From: Mesostigma viride
Lineage: Eukaryota; Streptophyta; Mesostigmatophyceae; Mesostigmatales; Mesostigmataceae
Assembly: GCA_009746045.1 (NCBI GenBank)
Contig: RPFO01001393.1
Span: 1 to 43,942, forward strand
Length of the DNA stretch: 43,942 nt
Direction of reading: 5' to 3'
Shown one piece after another: positions 20,881-30,679 of the stretch (its first letter is position 1; every line of letters begins with the position of its first letter). The notes beneath the pieces were generated by a model. That model did no database searches. It saw nothing but the letters and a program-made list of their open reading frames with translations, and was not told where the DNA came from. The translations under genes were made by a program, and so were the position numbers.

Positions 20881-22598
20881 CCACATACTACCATCCTCTG
20901 CACATATGGTACCTCCTATGTTCAAGGTTTGACGACGTTCTGACAAGAACTGCCCAAGTTACAACCATTCCAAGACGGCCACCCATGTAGACACTACAAG
21001 GAAATTATAGTAACCATTCAGCCACACTAGCACCTCCTTCTTCATCAAAGACATCTGCAAACTGACCAAAGCACACATGATTAACTCTTGCACGCTGACG
21101 GCAACGCATGCTCAACGTGGGGGGTCATTGTGACAACAACTACTCAAGTTGATGGGTTTCCTATATGACCACCTGACAAGGCGCTAAGGACCACTCAGTA
21201 AGTTAGTAACCCCACAGTGCCACTTCATATGCCATCCAACATGCACCAAAACCACGCTGAGTATGTTTACAATGTACAAAGGGGTGGCCACGCACCTCAT
21301 ATGTGTTCATCATCCCTCCAGCATGGCCAGCCTTGTAAATATGTTCATAGCCTTGACGATGGTAGCCCTAACATGCCTAAGCAGCATTTCCTATGTTTCT
21401 CCCAGGTTAGAGTGTAAGGTTGATGCCAACCAAGCTAATCAGCTCAACAACACCTCCTTAACTGTCCTCCCCGGCATGGATGACAAACTGGGACTATGGA
21501 GGGCAAGGAACCAAGTACTGGGAACATGGTATATATAGCTTGCATGCAGTCATGCATGTCAACCATGGTTGGCTCAGCACATTGTAGTCTTGTCACATCA
21601 TCATAACAAAGGAAAGCTCAAACAACCATTGGTGCCAGCTATCTACATGCAGTCACACAAATGCAATACCTCCAACATCATCATCACTAAAACACTTCCA
21701 TCCCTGCACGATAAAATGCAAAGAAACCATTGGCGGCCCTTCAGCGCATGAGCGCTGTGATGCCGCTGCGGCCTGCGAAGAGAGGGTGCGTCACTCTCAA
21801 ACAACAAGAAGCGTCCATACGCACAACATCCTTGCCAGAACACGTTTTATGAAATGCCTTATACCTTCCCGAAGAGCTATAGGCTGCGACTGAAGCGGCC
21901 CTGATCACGACATCAACGAAAACAATCTAAAGCTGCCAGGTATTCGGCAACACAACGGCAAGCGACGGCAAGCTAGCTGGCGGAAACTGCCCAAAAAGAA
22001 CGCAAAAAAAATCGAACGATGAGCTCATAGAAGAAGGCACTGATAGCATATAACATTCGCGACAAATCTGTAACTCGCCAGGCTCGTAAATCCCTCGCCC
22101 AGGCGCGCAATAACAGCCGTTATTCCATGGACAGGTCAGACACGCACTGCGCAGGTCTGAACAATTACTTACCGATAATGGCCGAAAATCTGGCAAAAAG
22201 CACCAGCTCGGTTTAGAATTCGATGCAACCGATATTAATGCCTGCTTCACGGTCAGAACAACCCCCAAAACCGCGATTTTATAGCCGCTATCATGAATTC
22301 TATTTCATTCCGCGCGACCAAAAAATTCAGATTACCCCCCATGCCGATGGCATAAAAAAACAACAGCGATATTGTAAACCAGCTGATTTCCGCCACAAAC
22401 CAACATCATAAACTCATCGTCTTTTAGATTCGAGTAAAATTTTTGCATTTCGCCTGCCCTAGGGTGGTAGTTTCGCCTGAACGCAGTCGCCATGGCCACT
22501 TCCGCAAGGGGTGCGCGCACCGTGCACGTGAAATTTATGACCTTCGGTACCGGCGCGAATTTTTTGGCGCCAAAAAATTCGGAACCGTCCGGTCCCCT
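20880..22598 (+). repeat. Dispersed repeat, copy A (about 1.7 kb)
   Basis: Homologous in the same orientation to about 39,400-40,880. Shared blocks include CACCTCAT(A)TGTG near 21,290, CTTACCGAT(A/C)ATG near 22,165, ACTCATCGTCTTT near 22,415, and GTCGCCATGGCCA to the end. The left part has an internal repeat of about 190 bp (TGACAA(G/C)AACT at 20,940 and 21,131). The right end is a 24-bp palindrome plus a short hairpin and then a TTTAA tail, which looks like a retroelement 3' end. No long reading frame; I see no domain. Confidence 0.65.
22557..22580. other. Perfect 24-bp palindrome with an E2F-type core
   Basis: GAATTTTTTGGC and its reverse complement GCCAAAAAATTC abut. The core TTTTGGCGCCAAAA fits the E2F/DP consensus, but its place just before a tail suggests a 3' terminal hairpin. 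Confidence 0.7.
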
Positions 22599-22740
22599 TA
22601 ATTTAATTTAATTTAATTTAATTTAATTTAATTTAATTTAATTTAATTTAATTTAATTTAATTTAATTTAGTTTAATTTAATTTAGTTTAATTTAATTTA
22701 ATTTAATTTAATTTATTTTAATTTAATTTAATTTAATTTA
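22599..22740. repeat. (TTTAA)n tract, about 28 copies
   Basis: Nearly pure pentanucleotide with a few base changes. It is the expanded tail of the dispersed repeat to its left and abuts a LINE fragment on its right. Confidence 0.92.
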
Positions 22741-23465
22741 ATGGGCAAGCTAGAGAAACAGGACCTGTTGAAGGTCCTGGTCGGACAGGCCTCCCTGATC
22801 TTACGTACGGGGCCAAGACGTGGACTCTCACTGCCGACCTTGCCAACAAGCTGGATGGCGCGGTCACCAACATGCTGCGGTCAATTTTTCGTGCTCCTCA
22901 TGTCCGCAAGGAGGACTTGTATCTCGGCATGCCACTTATCACCAGCACCATCAAGCAGCGGCGTCTGATGCTAGTAGGGCACTTAGCTCGCACCAACCAG
23001 GTAGATACCTCACGAGGCCGGCCCCTCTGCAGGGCTGCGCCCCGCCCAGCCGGGCTGGCAACTCCTCACGTGGGCCGGGCCTAGCCAGGTTAGACGCCGC
23101 AAGGCCCGCACCTTCAAAGAACAGCTAGTAGAGGACATGGGGGGCCTAGGCCTCTCCGTGATTTGGAACAAGATGATAGACAAGGCCAAGTGGGCCCAGG
23201 TCATAGAGGACAACAACCCCCCTCAGTGCAGTGGGGAAGGAGCGTGTTTGCAAACGCGGGAGGCATGCCAGCCAAGACCCCTAGGGTCGCGAGCATCATA
23301 GATAGAACATAGGACTGTTTTTGTATATTAGATAGAATATAGGATTGTTTTGTAGATAGCTTAGACCGGTAGGATTGCATGCACCCATCCATCCATCCAT
23401 CGGGGTTAGTGCTCCGTGACTCCCCAACGGGAGCACGAGTTTAATTAATAAATTATTTAATTAAT
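22741..23465 (+). mobile_element. 5'-truncated, decayed LINE copy
   Basis: The plus strand encodes DLTYGAKTWTLTADLANKLD, RRLMLVGHLARTNQVDT and, after frame changes, RTFKEQLVEDMGGLGLSVIW, matching the C-terminus of the LINE at 14.8 kb. The 3' UTR contains GATAGCTTAGACCGGTAGGA, repeated at 29,930, then a hairpin at 23,409-23,436 and a TTAATTAA-type tail. Frameshifts near 22,790 and 23,050 make it a pseudogene. Confidence 0.8.
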
Positions 23466-23690
23466 TAAGGGGCCAGCAGGGCCCTCATCTGTATCAACCT
23501 GATTAGTACCCACTTGGCCTTGTCCCGCACATTTTTCCAAATCACGGACAGGCCTAGGCCCCCCATATCCTCTACCAGTTGCTCCTTGAATGTGCGGGCC
23601 TTGCGGCGTCTAACATCGCTGGCCGGGCGCATCCCACGTGAGGAGGTGCCCGGCTGAGCGGGACGCCGCTCGCTGACAGCAGGAGCTTGT
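23466..23690 (-). mobile_element. LINE fragment in inverse orientation
   Basis: On the minus strand it encodes RRRKARTFKEQLVEDMGGLG followed by LSVIWKNVRDKAKW, a close relative of 23,088-23,200 on the plus strand. It meets the neighbouring copy tail-side at the TTAATTAATTAA tract. Its own 3' UTR is missing. Confidence 0.75.
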
Positions 23691-23884
23691 GTGTATTTAG
23701 CATGTGTCAGGAAACTGGCAGATAGGCGCGTGAATAGTTTGTAATATTAAAATCAATGATAGATCACTTAAATCAAGAAACAGTCGTGGTGATTGATAAA
23801 CACCTGGGGGGGGGGGCATGGTGGCATATACCCGTCCCTAGGGCTTGACCCATTCTCGAAACCCCCAGCTGACATGTACATCCA

Positions 23885-23893
23885 TATAAATAG
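23885..23893 (+). promoter_or_regulatory. TATA box candidate
   Basis: TATAAATAG in GC-rich surroundings; an AATAAATAAATAAATAG cluster follows about 75 bp downstream. Frames at 23,991 and 24,004 begin beyond it (the latter includes a stretch AFVILAAAAFAGDG), but none is convincing. A promoter plus poly(A) signal this close would also fit an LTR. Confidence 0.35.
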
Positions 23894-24329
23894 GAGGGCC
23901 CCCCAAGGGAGGCCGCGTTTCCAAAAACTCAACAGTCCTTCAACCCCTGGAAGCGAGTAAAGAGCGAATAAATAAATAAATAGTTGAGCAGTGAGGCAGT
24001 CAAATGCCCCATGGTGTAAAATGTCCAGATGTGCAGGACTGCGCCATGCACACCAAAGACAGCCAAAAAACTGGACGACGGCATGCATGCTACATACCAC
24101 GAGTGGCACAGACTCGAGGTGGCCACGATGCCTTTGTCATTTTAGCAGCCGCAGCGTTCGCCGGGGATGGTCCCAAAACTGTCTCTATGTACACAGCATC
24201 CCTCGGCCGGAGTGGCTCACATGCCTTGCTTCCAGCCGCATGGGGCATGAGGCTGGCAAAGCAAGGAAAAGGAGAAGGCCACGTGGCCAGAGCAATCATG
24301 AGGAAAAGGCCACACGACCAAAGCAGGCG

Positions 24330-24410
24330 AAAATAGTATCCGGGGCATCGGTATCCAGGCCATTGGATTCCAGGGATTGGTATCCAGGGCATCGGTATCC
24401 AGCCAGGACA
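24330..24410. repeat. Short imperfect tandem repeat, 15-16 bp
   Basis: GGCATCGGTATCCAGG-like units (GCATCGGTATCCAGG, CATTGGATTCCAGGG, ATTGGTATCCAGGG, CATCGGTATCCAG) in a row. Confidence 0.7.
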
Positions 24411-24446
24411 CCGATCACGAGTGGACGAGCGTCAATGCTCTCTCAA

Positions 24447-25265
24447 TCAATGCTTGATGTCGATTGCGTACCGCCGCCGCCGGTCGCTCGCGCCCTCCAG
24501 GTCAACGTGGTCCACGTCCACTACTAGCGTCCGCAACACGTCATTCTTGCTCTGCCACCAATCCTTGGGGATCCCCCCGCGGGTCGTCTGCAGCCGCGCG
24601 TGCGCCGTTTGGACGGACAGCAGCTCGTTCTCCAGCGTCATCGCCTTGGCGAGGCTCCGGGGGACCGTCCGCTCCACGAACAGGGAGTACGCCTTCTGCT
24701 GACGTGTCGGCGTGACGGGCTCTTTCTCGGAACAAAATCGCCGCGGGGGAACGTCTACCCACGCGGACGACCCGCGGGGCTCGTCCGAGTTGCGCAAAGG
24801 AAGAGGAACGCCCACCTCATGATGCGCGCAATGCGCTGGCAACGAGAAGAGGTTCCGTGAGCTTGCTTTTAGCTCGTCTTCTTCGTCAGCCGAGCCGGGC
24901 AACTCCACCAATGCGTGCGTGGCATGCACGTGCTCCTCGACCCGAAGCTTCTCCTTTCTCCGTCTGGGAGAATTCTCGTCCGCAAATGGTGAGGGCAGCG
25001 TCGCAGCTTGGGTGGCTGCAGGCCGGTGATCATCAATATCCAACCGTTGAGCCGACGCTCGGGACAGCTGAGAGGACGTGCTCAAGTCACGACCCGGCAT
25101 GTGGCATGGTCCTTTCCGGTTGACCTTTCTCCTCCCAAAGACGCCGTCTGCTTGAAGCAAGCCGGCGTGTTTTAGCTGGGACCAGATCGCGCGAGGGCGC
25201 ACGGCCATCTTGAGACGAGAGGTCCACGGAATCGGCATTTGATCCGAGTTTAATAAGTCGATCAT
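24447..25265 (-). CDS. Hypothetical protein, 272 residues
   Basis: Single open frame from an ATG at 25,265 to a stop at 24,447, unusually long for this window outside repeats and mobile elements. The N-terminus is basic (RLKMAVRPRAIWSQLK). The middle is charged and polar (ENSPRRRKEKLRVEEHVHAT, ADEEDELKASS). The C-terminal third looks folded and helical (VERTVPRSLAKAMTLENELL, PKDWWQSKNDVLRTLVVDVD) and ends RRRRYAIDIKH. No signal peptide, membrane helix or known motif. It could be one exon of a larger gene or a mobile-element ORF. No TATA box is obvious upstream. The opposite strand has only fragments. Confidence 0.4.
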   Translation of the reverse strand: MIDLLNSDQMPIPWTSRLKMAVRPRAIWSQLKHAGLLQADGVFGRRKVNRKGPCHMPGRDLSTSSQLSRASAQRLDIDDHRPAATQAATLPSPFADENSPRRRKEKLRVEEHVHATHALVELPGSADEEDELKASSRNLFSLPAHCAHHEVGVPLPLRNSDEPRGSSAWVDVPPRRFCSEKEPVTPTRQQKAYSLFVERTVPRSLAKAMTLENELLSVQTAHARLQTTRGGIPKDWWQSKNDVLRTLVVDVDHVDLEGASDRRRRYAIDIKH

Positions 25266-25269
25266 CTGA

Positions 25270-25900
25270 GCGCAATTGGTAGCCGAGATTGTTCAACTGG
25301 TCCACTGAAATGGGTGAATGTTCTGTTATAATTTTCCTGGTGGGCGGCTGTTGGATGGCAACGGTGCTGCCTGCGCATCAGCCTAAATGATTGTTATCAC
25401 TCATTCCAGCAGGGGTGCTCGCAGGAATTAGTGGCTTTTACTGGCGATCTTGATCTCGGCAAGCACGGGGACTGAAGAGAGGCTTCGAACTCAGTAACAC
25501 GACATATTCAATGGGGAAGATGCCACCGATTACCGAAAGTAAACAAGAGGCCACAGTTTGACTTGTCAATTGCGTTGATTTACGGACAAACGGTTACAAA
25601 CTGACACGTCGATGCTAAGCACATCTCTGATTCCTTTGGGTGGCCGACACGTTGCAACTCCAAATGTTTCGGTGATGGATCACGTTTAGCCACTTCAGGC
25701 AAAAAAATGTTCCTAGGAAAATAGTGGCTCACCATCGATGGTAAAACCATGACTCGCGTATATTCCAGTCTTTTCAGTCTGTAACCGTGGCGCTTCGTGG
25801 AATATTATGCGTGGCGCTTCAGAGAATAGCAGATTAACGCCGAGCCGGAATGACGGTCTGAACTGCGTAGGAAGTTCAGCAGGAAAGTTCGGACGAACAG
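25270..25900. other. No gene recognised
   Basis: Mixed-composition DNA with only short frames. A small direct repeat (GCGTGGCGCTTC or similar) occurs near 25,790 and 25,810. Confidence 0.4.
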
Positions 25901-25924
25901 CTGAGCATGCTCTCCAGGTCCGTC

Positions 25925-26135
25925 AGTCAGTCAGCTTTATTCCCACGCCGGCTGAGCACGCTCGCCAGGTTATTAGTGATCTCTGCTGCCCATGTGCGGC
26001 GTGGGCAACAACAACAACAACAACAACACTAGAACAGGTAATTAGTGATTGACTGATTGTATCCCACGCCGCACATGGGCAGCATCCAGGACTCCTGGTT
26101 AGTTGAGTTGAGTTGAGTTTATTCCCGAATCCCGC
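25925..26135. mobile_element. Cluster of retroelement 3' ends, partly tail to tail
   Basis: On the minus strand two elements end CGGCGTGGGAATAAAGC + (TGAC)n and GGGATTCGGGAATAAA + (CTCAA)n, each with a poly(A)-type signal before a short tail. Between them a perfect 21-bp inverted repeat (25,985-26,005 and 26,063-26,083, starting GCTGCCCATGTG) faces itself across 57 bases containing (CAA)8. Its arms share the GCGGCGTGGG end, so it looks like two related 3' ends meeting tail to tail. Confidence 0.55.
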
Positions 26136-26336
26136 GCCGGTGGGCGTTGTCCGGACTCGAGAGATTGCAGGTGCGTCACTGACGAGGCGCCGAGCCTCTG
26201 CAAGCAACCGTTGGTACGATTCTGGAGCCCAACGGTCAGCGAGAGTTGCCTGGAGTTGCCAACAGTGCAGGAACCTTCGCTCCTTCAATCTGCATAGGCC
26301 ACCAGTTTCGCGGGCTTTTGAACGGTTAGCATACAA
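26110..26336 (-). pseudogene. Probable C-terminal fragment of a retroelement protein
   Basis: The minus strand reads ETGGLCRLKERRFLHCWQLQ, then RWAPESYQRLLAEARRLV and ISRVRTTPTGAGFGNKLNST, and runs into the AATAAA-(CTCAA)n end. The position right before the tail suggests a LINE ORF2 C-terminus. I cannot assign a family. Confidence 0.35.
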
Positions 26337-26570
26337 ATATTCTCTTGCCGTTACGGAGTATGATTATTCTATAAGCGAATTTCCGGTTTCTGATGACCTT
26401 TGAAATCAACTTCTGCGGTTGGGAATGTTCTGTTCGTGGCTCGTTAAAATATTTTTTATCCGTTACGGATGATCTGACGATCTGGATTCCCTGATTTGCG
26501 GCGGGCGAACGGGTGCCTCTGGCTCATGGCTGCCAGTTGCTGCCTTGCTTTGAACGATAAAGTCTCAAAA

Positions 26571-26925
26571 AAAACCAGTGCAGCCAAGGATCTATACGGA
26601 TAAGGATCTATAAATAAGTAATAAGTCGACAATATAGTCTCAAAAAAACAAAACAAATGAACAAAACAAAATCTGGGACCCTGGCGCGGACCAGGATAAG
26701 CCCAGCCCACTTGAGATCTTTCATGACCTCATGGGCAAAAACAGGATCTTTACCCACATGCCCAATGACAACCCCTTAGAAGTCCAGTGGCTTCCGTGGT
26801 CTAGTAAGGCTCCGTTTTAGCCACTGACATCTTGATACCCTAGGCTTAGCAGGGATTAACTACTGGCTATATTTGGAATAAACGTACACCTATTTACCTG
26901 GAATATAGTCTCAAAAAAAAAAAAC
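26571..26925 (+). mobile_element. SINE-like unit(s) with GTCTC-poly(A) ends
   Basis: AGTCTCAAAA plus further A's occurs at 26,571, 26,637 and 26,907. Upstream of the last one, TGGTCTAGTAAGG (26,797) resembles a Pol III A-box and CTTGATACCC (26,831) a degraded B-box, about 34 bases apart. The unit could be a decayed tRNA-derived SINE. No clear target duplication is visible. Confidence 0.35.
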
Positions 26926-27040
26926 ATGATCTCGGTGTGAATGTTGTAAATAGAATTTTCCAGGCAGCACAGGGCAGCACTAGGCTTACATACAACAACA
27001 ACAACCGACCCGTTGTGGCGGAGATTATTTTTTTCACTCA

Positions 27041-27870
27041 TGAGTTAAAAACTCACCCCCGGACCAGAATCAGACCGGGGATCGCCGCCGCGCCTGGTTG
27101 CGAGCTACTCCAAGAATGCCGTGGACTGCCCTTGCGGCGTATCCAGACGGGAAGTCTGCGTAACCAGCGTAAACCAGACTCCAGCCTCAACTCACGTCGG
27201 TAGGTGTACGAATGTAGCCATGCCGTAAGTACAGGTAAAAGCTGTTAAAACCCTATGCCAGAGACAGCAGCTGGCAAAGTTACAGTGGCACCCCCGGCAG
27301 CCATAGCGGGAAGGATATTCCGGAAATTAACGGGGGCGGCAAGGATGTTTATTAAACGTAGATTGACGCTTCCATATCTTGTTGCTAAGAGTATGACAAG
27401 GTAGCGTTACCTGCAATCCAATAAATGAGGCATTGTAGCGTGGATTTTCTCCAGAGCTTTACCGTGTTTGTCGTGGCAGAATGTTCCAATGCAGTAGATC
27501 AAGTGACGCCATTACTATCGATTGTTCCTTCGCATTGCTGCATCTGCCAATTCATTTTCACTTAAAAGATTGATATTGCCTTGTTATGTCGCCAGGCGGA
27601 CCGATATCCAGGCGACTTACGGGCGACTCTACTCGCCATAAACAAGTGTAAGATGCAACTGGCGAGCGGGGTCGCTGGCAACAGTTGTAACATGCAACTG
27701 GCGAGCGGGGTTGCTGGTGTTATTTTCTTTCCTGCGAGCTGTCTTGACTCTTCCGCGTTGTCCATCGTTGGTCGATGAATGTAGGAGCGCGCGTAAAACC
27801 GGACTTGCTTGGGTCAGGTCCCGATGGTGCGTTGGTGAGCGAGAGCCCATCAAGCACGCGTTAGTGTTGG
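27041..27870 (+). repeat. Left arm of a large inverted duplication
   Basis: Reads as the diverged reverse complement of 32,818-35,212 after removal of the insertion at 33,313-35,033. Anchors: CTCATGAGTTAAAAACTCAC at the outer end, AAGTCTGCGTAACCAGCGTA, GATTGATATTGCCTTGTTAT and GGTCCCGATGGTGCGTTG at the inner end. About 135 bp at 27,641-27,778, including a duplicated ATGCAACTGGCGAGCGGGGT, are present only in this arm. The uninterrupted AGCTGTTAAAACCC at 27,252 is the empty site of the DNA element in the other arm. Confidence 0.85.
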
Positions 27871-27931
27871 TTATGGTTGCATACTTGTGTTGATGATGTT
27901 ACTGTTCGCTCCTGGGCAGTCATTGCCGCCA

Positions 27932-28680
27932 TGGCCATTGCGGCTGTCCTTGTGCTGTCTTGGCTGTCCTTGCTGTCATGGCTTTCAGCTTTCATGGCTG
28001 TCATGGCTGTCATGGCTGTCATGGCTGTCATGGCTGTCATGGCTGTCATGGCTGTCATGGCTGTCATGGCTGTCATGGCTGTCATGGCTGTCATGGCTGT
28101 CATGGCTGTCATGGCTGTCATGGCTGTCATGGCTGTCATGGCTGTCATGGCCGTCATGGCCGTCATGGCCGTCATGGCCGTCATGGCCGTCATGGCTGTC
28201 ATGGCTGTCATGGCTGTCATGGCTGTCATGGCTGTCATGGATGTCATGGATGTCATGGATGTCATGGCTGTCATGGCTGTCATGGCTTTCAGCTTTCATG
28301 GCTGTCATGGCTGTCATGGCTGTCATGGCTGTCATGGATGTCATGGCTGTCATGGCTGTCATGGCTGTCATGGCTGTCATGGCTGTCATGGCTGTCATGG
28401 CTGTCATGGCTGTCATGGCTATCATGGCTGTCATGGCTGTCATGGCTGTCATGGCTGTCATGGCTGTCATGGCTGTCATGGCTGTCATGGTTGTCATGGC
28501 TGTCATGGCTGTCATGGCTGTCATGGCTGTCATGGCTGTCATGGCTGTCATGGCTGTCATGGCTGTCATGGCCATTGCGGGTGTCCTTGTGCTGTCTTGG
28601 CTGTCCTTGCTGTCATGGCTTTCAGCTTTCATGGCTGTCCTTGCTGTCTTGGCTGTCATGGCTGTCATGACTGCCATGAC
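27932..28680 (+). repeat. 9-bp minisatellite (CATGGCTGT)n with repeated head segment
   Basis: More than 60 CATGGCTGT units, with blocks of CATGGCCGT (about 28,147-28,195) and CATGGATGT (28,237-28,264). A head of about 72 bp (GGCCATTGCGG ... GGCTTTCAGCTTTCATGG) occurs at 27,932 and again at 28,568, so array and head were duplicated as a 630-bp block. The 9-bp period keeps frames open as (MAV)n, (HGC)n or (WLS)n; these are not taken as proteins. Confidence 0.95.
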
Positions 28681-28699
28681 TGCCTTTGTTGTCGCCACA

Positions 28700-29790
28700 A
28701 GGAGGTCATTGCATGCATTAAGACTGACTAAGCGGCTTGCATCGCTGACTTGTGCCTACTTGTTTTTCTGGGTTATTTGCATAGCTGTATTGCTTGCATT
28801 GGTGGCTGTCTTTGATTGTTTGCCTTGCTGGCGCAAGTTATTGATGGAACCTAAGCCTCTGTTGAGAGGTCACGGAGCACTCAAGTGCTGTACAGAATGT
28901 GGGGCGATTTTTGGCAGGTAACCACCCAACATTTTCCGAATCCAACCCTAGCCTTTGAACACCTGAGCAGGCCCCACCCGCAGCCTCAGCTAGGTATCTA
29001 CTATCTAGGGATTGGCAGATTGGGGGTGTGATATCATCACTGTGGTAGGTGTTTGCTGTGCTTGCTGCATGTTTGCTGGCTTGCGTTGGCATGTCGGTGG
29101 CTTGATGGCTTTCTTGCAGGCATCATGTGCATCTCTCACGTTGCTGATGTGAACAGCCATGTCTGTGCTACATTCGGTTCACAAGTGATGTTCTGTGTTT
29201 CCATTACCTTGGCCAGAGCTGAGCTGATGGTGCTGCGCGCCAATAACTAGCTAGCCTGACGGCCAGCATATAAAAGTCACATGTGCTGCCTACCTCAATC
29301 CTGAACTGGCTGGCTGCATTAGAGTGTGACCATGTAATTCACTTTGTTGGAATAATGCCATGTATCTGTGGGTTTCTCGCCCTTACTCTGTATAAAACTT
29401 CTTCAAGACATCTTCTTCAAATCATCTTCTTCAAGACAACCAAGTGCACACCCAAATGCTAGGCTGTTTTATTGTTGTACTTTTTATTGTTGTAGTTGAT
29501 GTCCCAAGAACATAGTAATACTGCGACATACCATCTGCATATCCCATGGAGAAGTCCTCATTGCCTGTATGCCTGATTCTCCCCCCCCGCCAGTTCCGGT
29601 AGAGATCCACTACATGCATTGCCCTTGTGAAGCATGTATCAAGAGTACCCATCATATCTGTGCATATGAAGTGAGACAACTATGCTCGCAGATGGTGCAC
29701 GTAATCTTAGTTCCATTTTGTTCACGTGACTTGTGTGAGACACACCACTTAAACAAAACAAGGCTACACATTAATTTCCATCTCCATGCT
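28700..29790. other. No gene recognised; two TATA-like boxes
   Basis: TATAAAAG at 29,269 and TATAAAAC at 29,391 are good TATA matches. The second is followed by three CTTCTTCAA(G/A) repeats. No convincing coding frame follows either, so they could belong to a decayed retroelement. Confidence 0.3.
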
Positions 29791-30032
29791 TTCCATCCTG
29801 TGGGGAAGCGCCCGCGTGTGCAAACCCGCGGGAGGCACGCCAGACAGCTCCCCTAGGGCAGCGTGATGCTGTATAGATAGATGTTGTAGTTAGTAATGCT
29901 GTTAGATAGATGTCGTAGGTGGCTGATGTAGATAGCTTAGACCGGTAGGACTGTTTGCACCCACCCATCCATCCATCGGGGGTAATGCTCCGTGACTCCC
30001 CAACGGGAGCACGAGAATAATTTATTAATTAA
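29790..30032 (+). mobile_element. LINE 3'-UTR-only copy with target-site duplication
   Basis: Flanked by TTAATTTCCATCTCCATGC (29,771-29,789) and TTAATTCCATCTCCGTGC (30,033-30,050). It contains the 3' UTR shared with 23,240-23,440 (GATAGCTTAGACCGGTAGGA) and the hairpin CTCCC-CAAC-GGGAG at 29,996-30,009, then a TTAATTAA tail. Confidence 0.85.
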
Positions 30033-30098
30033 TTAATTCCATCTCCGTGCATTCTTTATTCCATTTTGGTTTTTGTTATAATTATTACTCTTTACTTT

Positions 30099-30375
30099 AA
30101 TTAATTAATTAATTATCAACATCACTCCGTTGGGAGTAGATGTAGCACATAGCCCTGAGAAGGGGCATATGGCTTTTAATACATTCTAGGCTCCTTCATG
30201 CAAGGGTGGGAATGTAAGCTAGGCCCCTGCTCTAGGTGCACCAAGGCACCTGCACCCTCATGATGTATCGCGCTATGCCCAGTTAAGGGGGAGCGTGGCA
30301 TGTGGGGGAAGATCATCATGGCTATACAAGAGCTATGGCATGGCTTCTCAGCAGAGAGTGACTCCCTGTCATCAA
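30099..30375 (-). mobile_element. Second LINE 3'-end copy, minus orientation, with target-site duplication
   Basis: ACTCTTTACTTT occurs at 30,087-30,098 and 30,376-30,387. The tail (TTAATTAATTAATTAA) is at the left and the hairpin CATC-ACTCC/GGAGT-GATG at 30,120-30,142. The rest has no long frame, as expected of a 3' UTR. Confidence 0.82.
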
Positions 30376-30576
30376 ACTCTTTACTTTGTCTTTATTTATT
30401 ATTGTTCGTATGACTACCATTTACGTTAAATCTTTTCTTTTTTCTTTCTTTCCTTTTCCTTTTTCTTTTTCCCTCTGTAATGTATACTCCTTACTTTTTA
30501 TTTTAGCCCCTTCGTGTATGTGCGTATGTGTTCCCTCTTTTCCTTCTTAGTTTTGGTTGTTTTTGTTGCTGCTGGT

Positions 30577-30577
<1 letters not shown>

Positions 30578-30621
<44 letters not shown>

Positions 30622-30634
30622 ATGTGTGTGTGTG
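30578..30634. repeat. (GT)n microsatellite
   Basis: About 28 GT repeats with one CA interruption; encodes spurious VCVC runs. Confidence 0.95.
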
Positions 30635-30679
30635 TTTTCCCCATCAACATTTCTCGCTACCCTCTGTCTAGCTCCCTCC

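Noticed and set aside
22491-22598. Start of a protein (MATSARGARTVH) conserved with 40,769 (MASSGRGARTVH)
   Set aside because: The similarity continues equally in non-coding flanks and the frame runs into the tail, so it is DNA-level repeat homology.
22741-23690. Twin-priming inversion joining the two LINE pieces
   Set aside because: Twin priming puts the inverted piece on the 5' side; here it lies after the tail.
23880-24010. LTR with TATA box and poly(A) signal
   Set aside because: No second copy, no TG...CA ends and no primer-binding site found in the window.
27877-28921. (MAV)n, (HGC)n and (WLS)n proteins over the 9-bp array
   Set aside because: The period is a multiple of 3, so any frame without a stop stays open; no non-repeat domain supports a gene.
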